Positions 34,340 to 41,439 of a DNA stretch of 44,134 nucleotides are shown piece after piece. The DNA is from Aestuariivita boseongensis (GTDB lineage Bacteria > Pseudomonadota > Alphaproteobacteria > Rhodobacterales > Rhodobacteraceae). Both the position numbers and the translations under genes were made by a program. The stretch is taken from the NCBI RefSeq assembly GCF_001262635.1, contig NZ_JXYH01000028.1, forward strand, positions 1 to 44,134. The letters run 5' to 3'. The notes beneath the pieces were generated by a model, which saw only the letters and a program-made list of their open reading frames with translations, did no database searches and was not told where the DNA came from. Numbering within the stretch: position 1 is the stretch's first letter; every line of letters begins with the position of its first letter.

Positions 34340-34363
34340 ACATATAGCCATTTGCGAATATGT
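34340..34363. promoter_or_regulatory. Inverted repeat at the metallo-hydrolase promoter
   Basis: ACATAT-N12-ATATGT lies 22 bp before the start codon of the metallo-hydrolase. AT-rich palindromes at such positions are bound by ArsR-type BigR/SqrR repressors in similar sulfur operons. It would cover the expected -10 and start of transcription. The regulator gene is not in the window, so this is a candidate operator. Confidence 0.45.
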
Positions 34364-34388
34364 ATCAATCCCGTCCAGACACCGCGTA

Positions 34389-34402
34389 TTGACGCACATC
34401 AA
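34389..34402. promoter_or_regulatory. FNR/FnrL-type box
   Basis: TTGAC-GCAC-ATCAA matches the FNR consensus TTGAY-N4-ATCAA at every defined position. Its centre (34395.5) would be at -41.5 if transcription of the metallo-hydrolase operon began near 34354, the usual place for an activating FNR site. It is 176 bp from the divergent small gene, which could be controlled instead. Confidence 0.65.
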
Positions 34403-34577
34403 GGCGCGCGGCGCGGCCCTGTGGCAGTTTCCGCCCCCTAAGCAATACGCCGATCTTGCCGCTTTATTAAGCAGATTTCTGCCCATTTGGGCGGCTCGCG
34501 CCAAAATCGGCCAAAGATGTCTTATCTCCGTTACCGGAAACAGGCATCTTCACCGGGTAGCCAAGGGAGAGAGGAAC

Positions 34578-34793
34578 ATGTCAGTAATCGAATGGACCCG
34601 ACACGCGGAATCGCTCGAAGCCGAGATTGCGCGCGCCAATGCATCGACACGGCTGTCGCTTCAGCCGCGCCTGCAAAAATTCCTGACCCATCTGGAAGCG
34701 GATGGCGTGCGGGTGCCCAGCCGTCTGAAGAAGCTGAATTCCGAGCTGATCGAAGAAGCGATCGAGGCGCGCTTTGACAATATGCCGGTCTGA
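34578..34793 (+). CDS. Small unknown soluble protein
   Basis: A 71-aa charged protein that I do not recognise. It is predicted all-helical (EWTRHAESLEAEIARANAST, RLQKFLTHLEADG, VPSRLKKLNSELIEEAIEAR) with no cysteines and no signal. A strong GAGAGAGGA ribosome site lies 2-3 nt before the ATG at 34578, supporting a real gene. It is divergent from the sulfur operon and shares a 259-bp intergenic region that contains an FNR box. It is convergent with the small membrane protein gene, 14 bp away. Confidence 0.75.
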   Translation: MSVIEWTRHAESLEAEIARANASTRLSLQPRLQKFLTHLEADGVRVPSRLKKLNSELIEEAIEARFDNMPV

Positions 34794-34807
34794 TCGCCTG
34801 GGGCGGG

Positions 34808-35029
34808 TTAGCCCAGGAAGATCCCCAGCATCACCATCATCAGACCGATGACCGACAGAAAGAGCGCTCCCAGGTTGATCGGGAGCGCTTTTTGAATTTC
34901 AGCGCGCAGGGCCTCGTCATCGGTGATGGTGCGGCGCGCGCGGGCCACGCGGATGATTGACCAGATCAGACCGATCAGGCCCAGGACCGATACGGCCACG
35001 CCGGCCCATACGATCAGTTCAAACACCAT
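34808..35029 (-). CDS. Small two-helix membrane protein
   Basis: A 73-aa protein with membrane helices at about residues 4-27 and 50-72, joined by a charged cytoplasmic loop (RARRTITDDEALRAEIQKAL). I do not recognise a named family. GGAGCGCGAC precedes the ATG at 35029. It lies 109 bp downstream of tonB on the same strand, separated by a stem-loop, so it may be transcribed alone. The hydrophobic pattern and the good ribosome site make it a credible gene. Confidence 0.7.
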   Translation of the reverse strand: MVFELIVWAGVAVSVLGLIGLIWSIIRVARARRTITDDEALRAEIQKALPINLGALFLSVIGLMMVMLGIFLG

Positions 35030-35096
35030 GTCGCGCTCCTTCGTCGATGCGGGCTTCGCCTAGCCGATTGGCGGGGCCGCGTCCAGAGCGCGACGC

Positions 35097-35117
35097 GTCC
35101 CGGCCCCGCGCCGGGAC
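35097..35117. terminator. Palindrome after tonB
   Basis: GTCCCGGC-CCCGC-GCCGGGAC, an 8-bp perfect stem with a 5-nt loop, begins 22 bp after the tonB stop. It probably ends the cobalamin operon, but the minus strand downstream has no T-tract, so it could also be another REP-like element. Confidence 0.5.
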
Positions 35118-35138
35118 CCCGCCGCTTCGCACAAGGCC

Positions 35139-36038
35139 TCACGGTTTGAAATTTAATCCCATGGTAAAGCGATAGCTGGCCTCGCCCAGCCCGTCGGGGG
35201 CTTTTGGGAAACGGCCCGCACGGCGCACGGCGCTCAGGGCCGCATCGTCAAAGGCCGCCACGCCCGAGGACCGGATCAGCGTCAGCCCCTGCAGCCGCCC
35301 GTTGCGATCCACCGTCAGCGCCACGCGCGCGGTCCCCGACCCGGATGCGCCGCGCGGATAAAACAGGCTGCGATGCACCTTTCGCTGGATCCGTGCACCC
35401 CATTGCGCCTGAAGCGTGGCGCTTTGCGCGCTTTGTGTAGCGGCGGCCTGCTGTGTGCCAGAGGCGGCTCCGGCGCTGGGCTTTTTCTGCGGGGCGCCTT
35501 GCGCGCGTGCCTTGGGTTGCGGTGTGGCCGGTTGCGTGTCGGCGCGGGGCAGGGCGGCGGTGTCCGGGGCCTGCAGACGTGGCGCGGGCGCAGGCCGGGG
35601 CCGCGCCTGCGGGCGCGCGTCGGGTGCGGGCGGCTGGCTGGCTTCGGGCGCGGCGGGTTGGGCTAGCGCGGTCACCGGCGGTGTGCGCGGTGCGGTGGGT
35701 GGGGTCTCTTCCGCCTGCGGGGCGCTGCCATGGTCCGGCAGGGCGGGGCGGCCCGGCAGGGCCATTTTCGGGGCAGGAGCCACCGGGGCGGGCAGAGCGA
35801 CAGGCGTGGCGGTCTCGGGCGCGGTCGTGGCGTTCAGATCCGTCGCCACCTGAGGCGGGCTCTGCCAGGCGCGCACCATCTGCGTCATGCCTGCGCTGGC
35901 GGGGGTAATCGTTATCTCTTCCCGCCCGTTATCGCCCGACGGCGTTGCCCCGTCGGGCGCGGGCGCAGCGGCCCAGAGGCCCATGTGAAGGCCCGTCGCA
36001 AGGCTGAGGAAGATCGCCCCTTCAACCAGCCGCATCAC
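35139..36038 (-). CDS. tonB: TonB-family energy transducer of the cobalamin operon
   Basis: A 299-aa protein that carries proton-motive energy from ExbBD to an outer-membrane receptor. A short N-terminal membrane anchor is followed by a very long Pro/Ala-rich periplasmic spacer (about residues 70-200) and a C-terminal TonB domain (YPRGASGSGTARVALTVDRNG, LIRSSGVAAFDDAALSAVRRAG). It overlaps the exbD stop by 4 bp and is the last of ten genes under the B12 riboswitch, so it probably serves BtuB specifically. Confidence 0.93.
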   Translation of the reverse strand: MMRLVEGAIFLSLATGLHMGLWAAAPAPDGATPSGDNGREEITITPASAGMTQMVRAWQSPPQVATDLNATTAPETATPVALPAPVAPAPKMALPGRPALPDHGSAPQAEETPPTAPRTPPVTALAQPAAPEASQPPAPDARPQARPRPAPAPRLQAPDTAALPRADTQPATPQPKARAQGAPQKKPSAGAASGTQQAAATQSAQSATLQAQWGARIQRKVHRSLFYPRGASGSGTARVALTVDRNGRLQGLTLIRSSGVAAFDDAALSAVRRAGRFPKAPDGLGEASYRFTMGLNFKP

Positions 36039-36421
36039 GCGCCCCCTTCGGTGACAAGCGCGATCCGGGTAATCCCCAGCCCGGTCAGCCGGGTCAGGAT
36101 CGCAGCCAGTTCAGCCGCCGAAAACCCGGCATCGGCGCGGATCATAAGGGGTGTATCAGGCGGCAAGGCGGCAAGCCCCGGCCAGACCGCATCGTCCTCG
36201 GCGCCATCGAAGAAAAGCTGCCCGTCGGCCGAGATATGCAGCGCCTGCGGCCCTTCGGCCAGTGCCTCGCTGTCCGAGGCCGGAGGCGTGACGTCAAAGG
36301 GCAGCGGAGCCGTGATCTGCGCCGTCATCAGGAAAAAGATCAGCAGCAGGAAGACTACGTTGATCATCGGCACGATGTTTTCGGCGGGCCGGCGCGCGGG
36401 GCGGGTGGGGGCGAAATTCAT
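36035..36421 (-). CDS. exbD: ExbD-type biopolymer transport protein (second copy)
   Basis: A 128-aa protein with one N-terminal membrane helix preceded by MNFAPTRPARRPAENIVPMI and followed by a periplasmic domain. The helix region VPMINVVFLLLIFFLM has Asn where ExbD usually carries its functional Asp (PMIDVVF). The neighbouring copy keeps that Asp. This copy may therefore be non-protonatable and assist rather than drive proton flow. It overlaps exbD copy 1 and tonB by 4 bp on each side. Confidence 0.9.
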   Translation of the reverse strand: MNFAPTRPARRPAENIVPMINVVFLLLIFFLMTAQITAPLPFDVTPPASDSEALAEGPQALHISADGQLFFDGAEDDAVWPGLAALPPDTPLMIRADAGFSAAELAAILTRLTGLGITRIALVTEGGA

Positions 36422-36804
36422 CTCTCACCCTCCACCAGAACAAGGGTGCTCAGGCCTGCCGCGCGCAGGGTGTCGAACAGCGCCGTCAGCGCGGCCAGAT
36501 CGGCCCCGCCCATGGGTTGAATGACGATGGGCGCGGCCCTGTCCGGCATCAACGGCTCAAGGGCGGCGGCAAGATCCTCCAGCACCACCAACGCGCCATT
36601 CAGCGCCAGCCCCGTGTCCGACAGGGTGACCAGACGCGGCGCGCCCTCCCACGCCTCAGCCCCGGTGCCTGCAACCAGCGGCAGGGCCATGTCCTGCCCA
36701 AAGCGCGAGGCCAGCATGAAGAACACCAAAAGCAGAAAGACCACGTCGATCATGGGCGTCAGGCTGGGCTTGCGCCGGGGGCGGGGGGCGGCGAAGGCAA
36801 ACAT
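36418..36804 (-). CDS. exbD: ExbD-type biopolymer transport protein (first copy)
   Basis: A 128-aa ExbD subunit with N-terminal basic tail, the canonical helix TPMIDVVFLLLVFFMLA (including the proton-linked Asp) and a periplasmic domain ending VLVEGER. I chose ATG 36804, which overlaps the exbB stop (ATGA); longer extensions in the same frame run through exbB and are not supported. It works with ExbB and TonB to energise the receptor. The two ExbD genes stand side by side, one Asp and one Asn at the key site. Confidence 0.92.
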   Translation of the reverse strand: MFAFAAPRPRRKPSLTPMIDVVFLLLVFFMLASRFGQDMALPLVAGTGAEAWEGAPRLVTLSDTGLALNGALVVLEDLAAALEPLMPDRAAPIVIQPMGGADLAALTALFDTLRAAGLSTLVLVEGER

Positions 36805-37430
36805 CACTTGCCCCCGCGCAGGAAGATCCGGGTGGCGGCGTCTTCCATGTCGCCTTGCAGCCGTTCGACAATGGAATCGAACCAGCTGAGCGCCATGGCC
36901 GCGGGGATCGCCACCGCCATGCCTGCTGCCGTGGTCAGAAGCGCCTCCCAGATGCCGCCCGCCAGTACCGTGGGATCGGCGCGGTTGCCCGAGGATTGCA
37001 GCGCCTGAAACGCTTCGATCATGCCCAGAACGGTCCCCAGAAGGCCAACCAATGGCGCGATGGTCGCGATCAGCTCCAGCGCCCTCAGCCCCCGCCGCGC
37101 CTCGGCCAGATCGGCACGCGCGACGCGGGTGGTTTCCTCGCGCGCGGCGGCCTCGTCCAGTTTGGGGTCCAGCCGCGCGGTCATCGCCGAATGCGCCAGC
37201 CGCGCCCGGAGCGACGCGCGCCCGGCGACCGTGGCAAGGGCCTGATCCGTCTCTCCGCGCGCCCAGTGGGCAATCGCGGCTTCCGTGGCCCGCCCGGCCC
37301 AGGCGCCCATCAGCGAAAAGTGCCAGATCTTCCACAGGATCAGCGCCAGCGTCAGCACCGACAGCGCTGCGATCAGCCACAAAGCCGGGCCGCCGCGATC
37401 CAGAAAAGCGATCATATCGGGGGGGATCAT
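36804..37430 (-). CDS. exbB: ExbB/TolQ/MotA-family proton channel protein
   Basis: A 208-aa membrane protein with three helices (about residues 13-33, 113-138 and 150-172). It shows the family's APLVGLLGTVLGMIEAFQ and ALLTTAAGMAVAIPAAM stretches, including the Thr lining the proton path. It forms the channel pentamer around ExbD. The ATG at 37430 overlaps the stop of the BtuF-like gene (ATGA); an upstream in-frame extension was discarded. It lies inside the cobalamin operon. Confidence 0.93.
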   Translation of the reverse strand: MIPPDMIAFLDRGGPALWLIAALSVLTLALILWKIWHFSLMGAWAGRATEAAIAHWARGETDQALATVAGRASLRARLAHSAMTARLDPKLDEAAAREETTRVARADLAEARRGLRALELIATIAPLVGLLGTVLGMIEAFQALQSSGNRADPTVLAGGIWEALLTTAAGMAVAIPAAMALSWFDSIVERLQGDMEDAATRIFLRGGK

Positions 37431-38215
37431 GCGCGCGCTCCTTCGCCCCAAAGGGCACTCACGATGGCCTCCAGCCCGTCGGTCAGGGCGGCAGGCCCGG
37501 GTTGGAGGATCAGGGGGGACTTTATTTCAACGATCCGGTTCTGCGCAACGGCAGGGATGTCGCCCCACCCGGGCCGCGCGGCGATCTTTTCGGGGCGAAC
37601 CTTCTTGCCGCACCACGACGCCAGGATCACATCCGGTCTGGCGTCGATGATTTGGGCGGGATCCAGAATGCGGTTCTTCGCCCCTTGTTCGCGGCGCAGA
37701 TGGGCGAACACGTCTTCACCACCTGCCAATTCGATCAGTTCCGACACCCAGGCGATTCCGGAAATGGGCGGGTCGTCCCATTCCTCGAAATAGACACGCG
37801 GACGGGTGGGGCGCGGGGTGGTGCGCAAGACATGCGCGCGGGCCTCGAACCGGCGGATGATCGCCTCGGCACGGCCTTTGGTGCCGGTCAACGCGCCCAG
37901 CGTTCGGATCATATCGAGGATCTCCGCAATGGAGCGTTGGTTGAACGCATGAACGGCGATGCCTGCGCGGATCAGCTCAGCCGCGATATCGGCCTGCAGG
38001 TCCGAGAAGGTCAGCACCAGATCCGGCTTCAGATCGAGGATCTTGGGCACATCAGCCGAGGTAAACGCCCCCACGCGCGGTTTCTCCTTACGCACACGAG
38101 CGGGGCGCACGGCGTATCCGGTGACACCGACAATCCGATGCTCCTGACCCAGCAGGTACAGCGTTTCGACGGTTTCTTCCGTCAGACACACGATGCGTTC
38201 GGGGGGGAAGGCCAT
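37427..38215 (-). CDS. BtuF-like cobalamin-binding protein without signal peptide
   Basis: A 262-aa protein of the periplasmic-binding-protein-2 (PF01497) fold used by BtuF/FhuD-type receptors: RIVCLTEETVETLYLLG, LKPDLVLTFSDLQ, and the C-terminal RIVEIKSPLILQPGPAALTDGLE. It has no hydrophobic N-terminus. Its ATG shares one base with the cbiZ stop (TGATG), so a missing signal cannot be explained by a wrong start. It appears cytoplasmic, and could hold corrinoids for CbiZ or for trafficking. This second copy is distinct from the signal-bearing BtuF at 40597-41439. Confidence 0.88.
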   Translation of the reverse strand: MAFPPERIVCLTEETVETLYLLGQEHRIVGVTGYAVRPARVRKEKPRVGAFTSADVPKILDLKPDLVLTFSDLQADIAAELIRAGIAVHAFNQRSIAEILDMIRTLGALTGTKGRAEAIIRRFEARAHVLRTTPRPTRPRVYFEEWDDPPISGIAWVSELIELAGGEDVFAHLRREQGAKNRILDPAQIIDARPDVILASWCGKKVRPEKIAARPGWGDIPAVAQNRIVEIKSPLILQPGPAALTDGLEAIVSALWGEGARA

Positions 38216-38868
38216 CAGAATTCTCCCTCCCGCCGGACGCGGTCCATCCAGACCTGTGCCCCTGCGTGAACGGCGTCATAGGCCGCGCGGCCCACGGCTT
38301 CGCCCACGGGCGTATGCATGCCTGCGAAAGGCGCTTCTCCTCGCAAGGCGGCAATCGCGATGCAGTCGGTGCCGGTGCCTGTTGTGCGCCCTGTGGGCAG
38401 GTCATGGGCCATTTCGATGACTGCTGCGGTCCGCGCTTGGGCCACGATCGACACCAGTTCCACCAGCGCGGCATCGGCCAGAGGCGCATCCACCTGCACG
38501 GCCACATTGATCGTGCCCCAGTCCTTGGCGGACCGATCCAGCCGCGTGCCGATATGTTCTGCGTTCGACAGGCCCACCGTGGCGACGCAGCGGGCGGTGA
38601 TGCCTTCAGCCGTCGCGTCTGCCACCTCGAACGCATCCAGATCGCGGGAGGTCAGCAGGGTGACGGCCCCCTCATCGCCGCGCTTGCCAAGCTCTGCCGT
38701 CAACCACCGATGCACGTCGAAATCTTCCGGCAGATCGGCATTGCGCACCTCGCGCCAGAGGATCGTGTCGGCCTCCACGAACCCCGGGCGGGTCAGGGAC
38801 CAGCTGAGCACGCGGTGGGGGCGGCCCAGATCGAAACGCAGCCAGGGGCGGTCCAGCGTCACGCTCAT
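38215..38868 (-). CDS. cbiZ: Adenosylcobinamide amidohydrolase CbiZ
   Basis: A 217-aa enzyme that cuts the amide bond of adenosyl-pseudocobalamin or adenosylcobinamide, so that imported non-native corrinoids can be rebuilt into cobalamin. The family motif TTGTGTDCIAIA is present, along with the ending GEAVGRAAYDAVHAG. I chose ATG 38868, overlapping the btuD stop by 4 bp. CbiZ in an uptake operon implies that the cell takes up and remodels corrinoids from other organisms. Confidence 0.9.
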   Translation of the reverse strand: MSVTLDRPWLRFDLGRPHRVLSWSLTRPGFVEADTILWREVRNADLPEDFDVHRWLTAELGKRGDEGAVTLLTSRDLDAFEVADATAEGITARCVATVGLSNAEHIGTRLDRSAKDWGTINVAVQVDAPLADAALVELVSIVAQARTAAVIEMAHDLPTGRTTGTGTDCIAIAALRGEAPFAGMHTPVGEAVGRAAYDAVHAGAQVWMDRVRREGEF

Positions 38869-39623
38869 CTCGTCACCTCCATCGGTTGGAAGACGGGGCC
38901 GTGATCCGTGTCGGCCCAGAAGCCGGTGATGTTGAAGACCTGCGCGATATTCTCGGGCGTCAGCACGTCGCGCGGCGGGCCATCGGCGATCAGACGCCCG
39001 GCATGCATCATCAAGAGCCGCGAGCAATGCCGCGCCGCCAGCCCCAGATCATGCAGCGAGATCACAACCCCATGCCCATCCCTCGCCAGATCGCGGAAGA
39101 CCTGCATCGTGGCAATCTGGCTGGCCGGGTCCAGCCCCGCGATGGGCTCATCGGCCAGCAAAAGGGGCGTATCCTGCGCCAAAGCCCGCGCGATCAGAAC
39201 CCGCGCCTGTTCGCCGCCAGACAGCTGCGTGGCGGTGCGGCGGCGGAAGCTTTCCAGCCCCATGCGGGCGATGGCGGCGTCGATGGCGGTTTGATCCGTG
39301 GGCGTCAGTTTCGCGCCACGCGGCAGGTGGGGGATGCGGCCAAGGGCGATCAGGGTATCGACCTCCACCGGCCAGGCGATCTCGCGTGATTGGGGCATCC
39401 AGGCGGCGTGGCGGGCGCGGTCGGCGGCACTCATGTCGGTGAGGGACGATTGACCCTCATGCGGCAACAACCCCAACGCGCCGCGCAAAAGGGTCGTCTT
39501 GCCCGCGCCGTTTGGGCCGATCAGGCCCACGCATTCTCCCGCCGCGATGGAAACGGTGACGTCATCGACCACCGGGCAATCGCCGCGCCTGACGGTGAGG
39601 TTTTGCAGCGACAGGAGGGTCAT
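38865..39623 (-). CDS. btuD: Cobalamin ABC transporter ATPase BtuD
   Basis: A 252-aa ATPase of the FecE/BtuD family. Walker A is GPNGAGKTT, the signature is LSGGEQAR, Walker B LLLADEPIAGLDP is followed by the H-loop VVISLHDLGLAARHC. It drives import of cobalamin through BtuC. It overlaps the genes on both sides by 4 bp. The riboswitch and btuB/cbiZ context supports cobalamin rather than an iron siderophore. Confidence 0.93.
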   Translation of the reverse strand: MTLLSLQNLTVRRGDCPVVDDVTVSIAAGECVGLIGPNGAGKTTLLRGALGLLPHEGQSSLTDMSAADRARHAAWMPQSREIAWPVEVDTLIALGRIPHLPRGAKLTPTDQTAIDAAIARMGLESFRRRTATQLSGGEQARVLIARALAQDTPLLLADEPIAGLDPASQIATMQVFRDLARDGHGVVISLHDLGLAARHCSRLLMMHAGRLIADGPPRDVLTPENIAQVFNITGFWADTDHGPVFQPMEVTR

Positions 39624-40600
39624 GCCATCTCCTTCCGCGTTTTGAAGATCAGATGCAGGAACAAGGGCGCACCCACCAGCGCCATCAGCACGCCGAGCTT
39701 CAGATCACGCTGCGGCAGGATCTCCCGCACGGCGATATCGGCGGCCAGCACCATGGCGGCCCCGCCAAGGGCCGAGGCCCAGAGGAGCGCGGACGGGCGC
39801 GCGCCCACGAAGCGGCGGAGCAGGTGCGGTACGACGAGGCCAACGAAGCCGATGGCACCCGCCACAGCGGTCGCGGCCCCCACGGCAGAGGCAGTGCCGA
39901 TCACGACCATCAGCCGCAGACGCGTCAGGTTGATGCCCATGGCGTGCGCCGCATCCTCGCCCAAGGTCAGCGCATCCAGGCCGCGTCCTGACAGGATCAA
40001 CAAAACCCAGCCCACGGCCATGAAGGGCAGCGCCAGCCAGACATGCACAAAGGACCGGTCCGCCAGCGACCCCATCATCCAGAAGACGATGTCGGCGGCG
40101 GCAAAGGGGTTGGGCGAGAGGTTCAATACCAGCGATGTGAGTGCTGCCGCCAGTGCGGAAATTGCGATGCCCGCAAGGATCAACGTGATTGATGCCCCGC
40201 GCGGGCCGGCCAGCATCAGGATCAGCAGCACGGCCAGCACCGCACCCGTCAAAGCGGCCAGCGGCAGGGCCAGCGGGCACACAAGCGTCAGCCCGGTCTG
40301 GATAGCGAGCACCGCGCCCAAGGCAGCCGATCCCGACACGCCGATCAGCCCCGGTTCGGCCAGCGGGTTGCGCAAAAAACCCTGCATCGCTGCCCCCGCC
40401 ATGCCGAGGGACGCGCCGATCATCACCGCGAGGATCGCGCGGGGCAGGCGGATCTCCTGCATGACAACCGACAGGGGCAGGCCGTCGCGGGCAAAGAGCG
40501 CGGCAAGGCTTTCGGAGACCCCGGCCGTGATCTGGCCCGACGTCAGCGAGGCCACGAACAGCACCGCACACAGCGCCAGAAGGGTCAGGAAAAGCCTCAT
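39620..40600 (-). CDS. btuC: Cobalamin ABC transporter permease BtuC (FecCD family)
   Basis: A 326-aa polytopic permease with the ten-helix FecCD pattern. Landmarks are LPRAILAVMIGASLGMAGAAMQGFLRNPLAEPGLIG-type sequence in pieces, ALSLGEDA-like DALTLGEDAAHAMG, and GAIGFVGLVVPHLLRRFVG. It imports the ligand from BtuF in the inner membrane. It overlaps btuF and btuD by 4 bp each. Confidence 0.93.
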   Translation of the reverse strand: MRLFLTLLALCAVLFVASLTSGQITAGVSESLAALFARDGLPLSVVMQEIRLPRAILAVMIGASLGMAGAAMQGFLRNPLAEPGLIGVSGSAALGAVLAIQTGLTLVCPLALPLAALTGAVLAVLLILMLAGPRGASITLILAGIAISALAAALTSLVLNLSPNPFAAADIVFWMMGSLADRSFVHVWLALPFMAVGWVLLILSGRGLDALTLGEDAAHAMGINLTRLRLMVVIGTASAVGAATAVAGAIGFVGLVVPHLLRRFVGARPSALLWASALGGAAMVLAADIAVREILPQRDLKLGVLMALVGAPLFLHLIFKTRKEMA

Positions 40601-41439
40601 TGCCCGGGCTCCATCGACAGGCGCAGGGCGCGCATGTCCTCGACGGCATTCAACACCTGTGGCGTGCCGCAGATCCAGTCGCGGTCGGTCAGTTCGCCCG
40701 CCATCAGCGTGCCGGGCAGGGCGGTCAGTGCGGGATGGGTCAGGTTGTCTTCGGCCCGCGCCTGACCGGGGTAATCGCGGCCCTGGATGATCACGTCGGG
40801 GGCCAGCATGACCAGCTGTTCCAGCGCCAGAACGCCGCCCCAGCCCATGCCCAGCCCGGACGAGATATTGTCGAACCCCGCCACGGTCAGGATGTCATGG
40901 GCCAGCGATTTGTCCCCGGCGGTATAGGAATTGACGTAATAGAGCGCGGCGCGTGGGCGTGGCTCTAGCGTGACGGTCAGCGCCTCAAGCCTGGCGTTGA
41001 AATCGGCAACAAGCGCCTCGGCCTCGGCTTGCCGGCCCAGGGCGTCACCCATCTGGCGCAAGCGCGCGGGCACATCGTCCAAAGACCGCGCCGGGGCGAA
41101 AAGCTCGACCCGGATGCCCAGGTCGCGCAGAAGCTGGACGGTGGCGGCATCGGTGAAGGTGCCCGCTACCACCAGATCGGGGTTCAGAAGATAGACCTCC
41201 TCTGCTCCAGATCCGTTGGTGGGCAGGGGCAATGCAGCCTCGACCATGGCCGAGCTGTCGGGGTCATGGGCAAGACGGCTGACCGAGACCAGCTGCCCCT
41301 CATCGGCCAGCATCAGGGCCAGTTGATCGGTGCAGAGGTTCACCGACACCACACGTTCCGGCTGAGCCAGGGCAGGCATCCCAAGGGCGGCGCAGAAAAG
41401 CGCCGCCGCAAGGGGGCGTATGAGCCTAGAATGTCGCAC
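40597..41439 (-). CDS. btuF: Periplasmic cobalamin-binding protein BtuF
   Basis: A 280-aa receptor for the BtuCD importer. A signal peptide (RLIRPLAAALFCAALGMPALA) precedes the PF01497 fold, RVVSVNLCTDQLALMLADEG and LLNPDLVVAGTF. I chose GTG 41439 (MRHSRLIRP), with GGGG upstream and a 14-bp overlap with the end of btuB; the longer open frame adds 22 residues with no signal logic. It is second in the operon, directly after btuB. Confidence 0.9.
   Translation of the reverse strand: MRHSRLIRPLAAALFCAALGMPALAQPERVVSVNLCTDQLALMLADEGQLVSVSRLAHDPDSSAMVEAALPLPTNGSGAEEVYLLNPDLVVAGTFTDAATVQLLRDLGIRVELFAPARSLDDVPARLRQMGDALGRQAEAEALVADFNARLEALTVTLEPRPRAALYYVNSYTAGDKSLAHDILTVAGFDNISSGLGMGWGGVLALEQLVMLAPDVIIQGRDYPGQARAEDNLTHPALTALPGTLMAGELTDRDWICGTPQVLNAVEDMRALRLSMEPGQ

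Noticed and set aside
36418-37458. 346-aa gene spanning exbB and exbD
   Set aside because: The first two-thirds are out of frame with the conserved exbB sequence; exbD starts at 36804.
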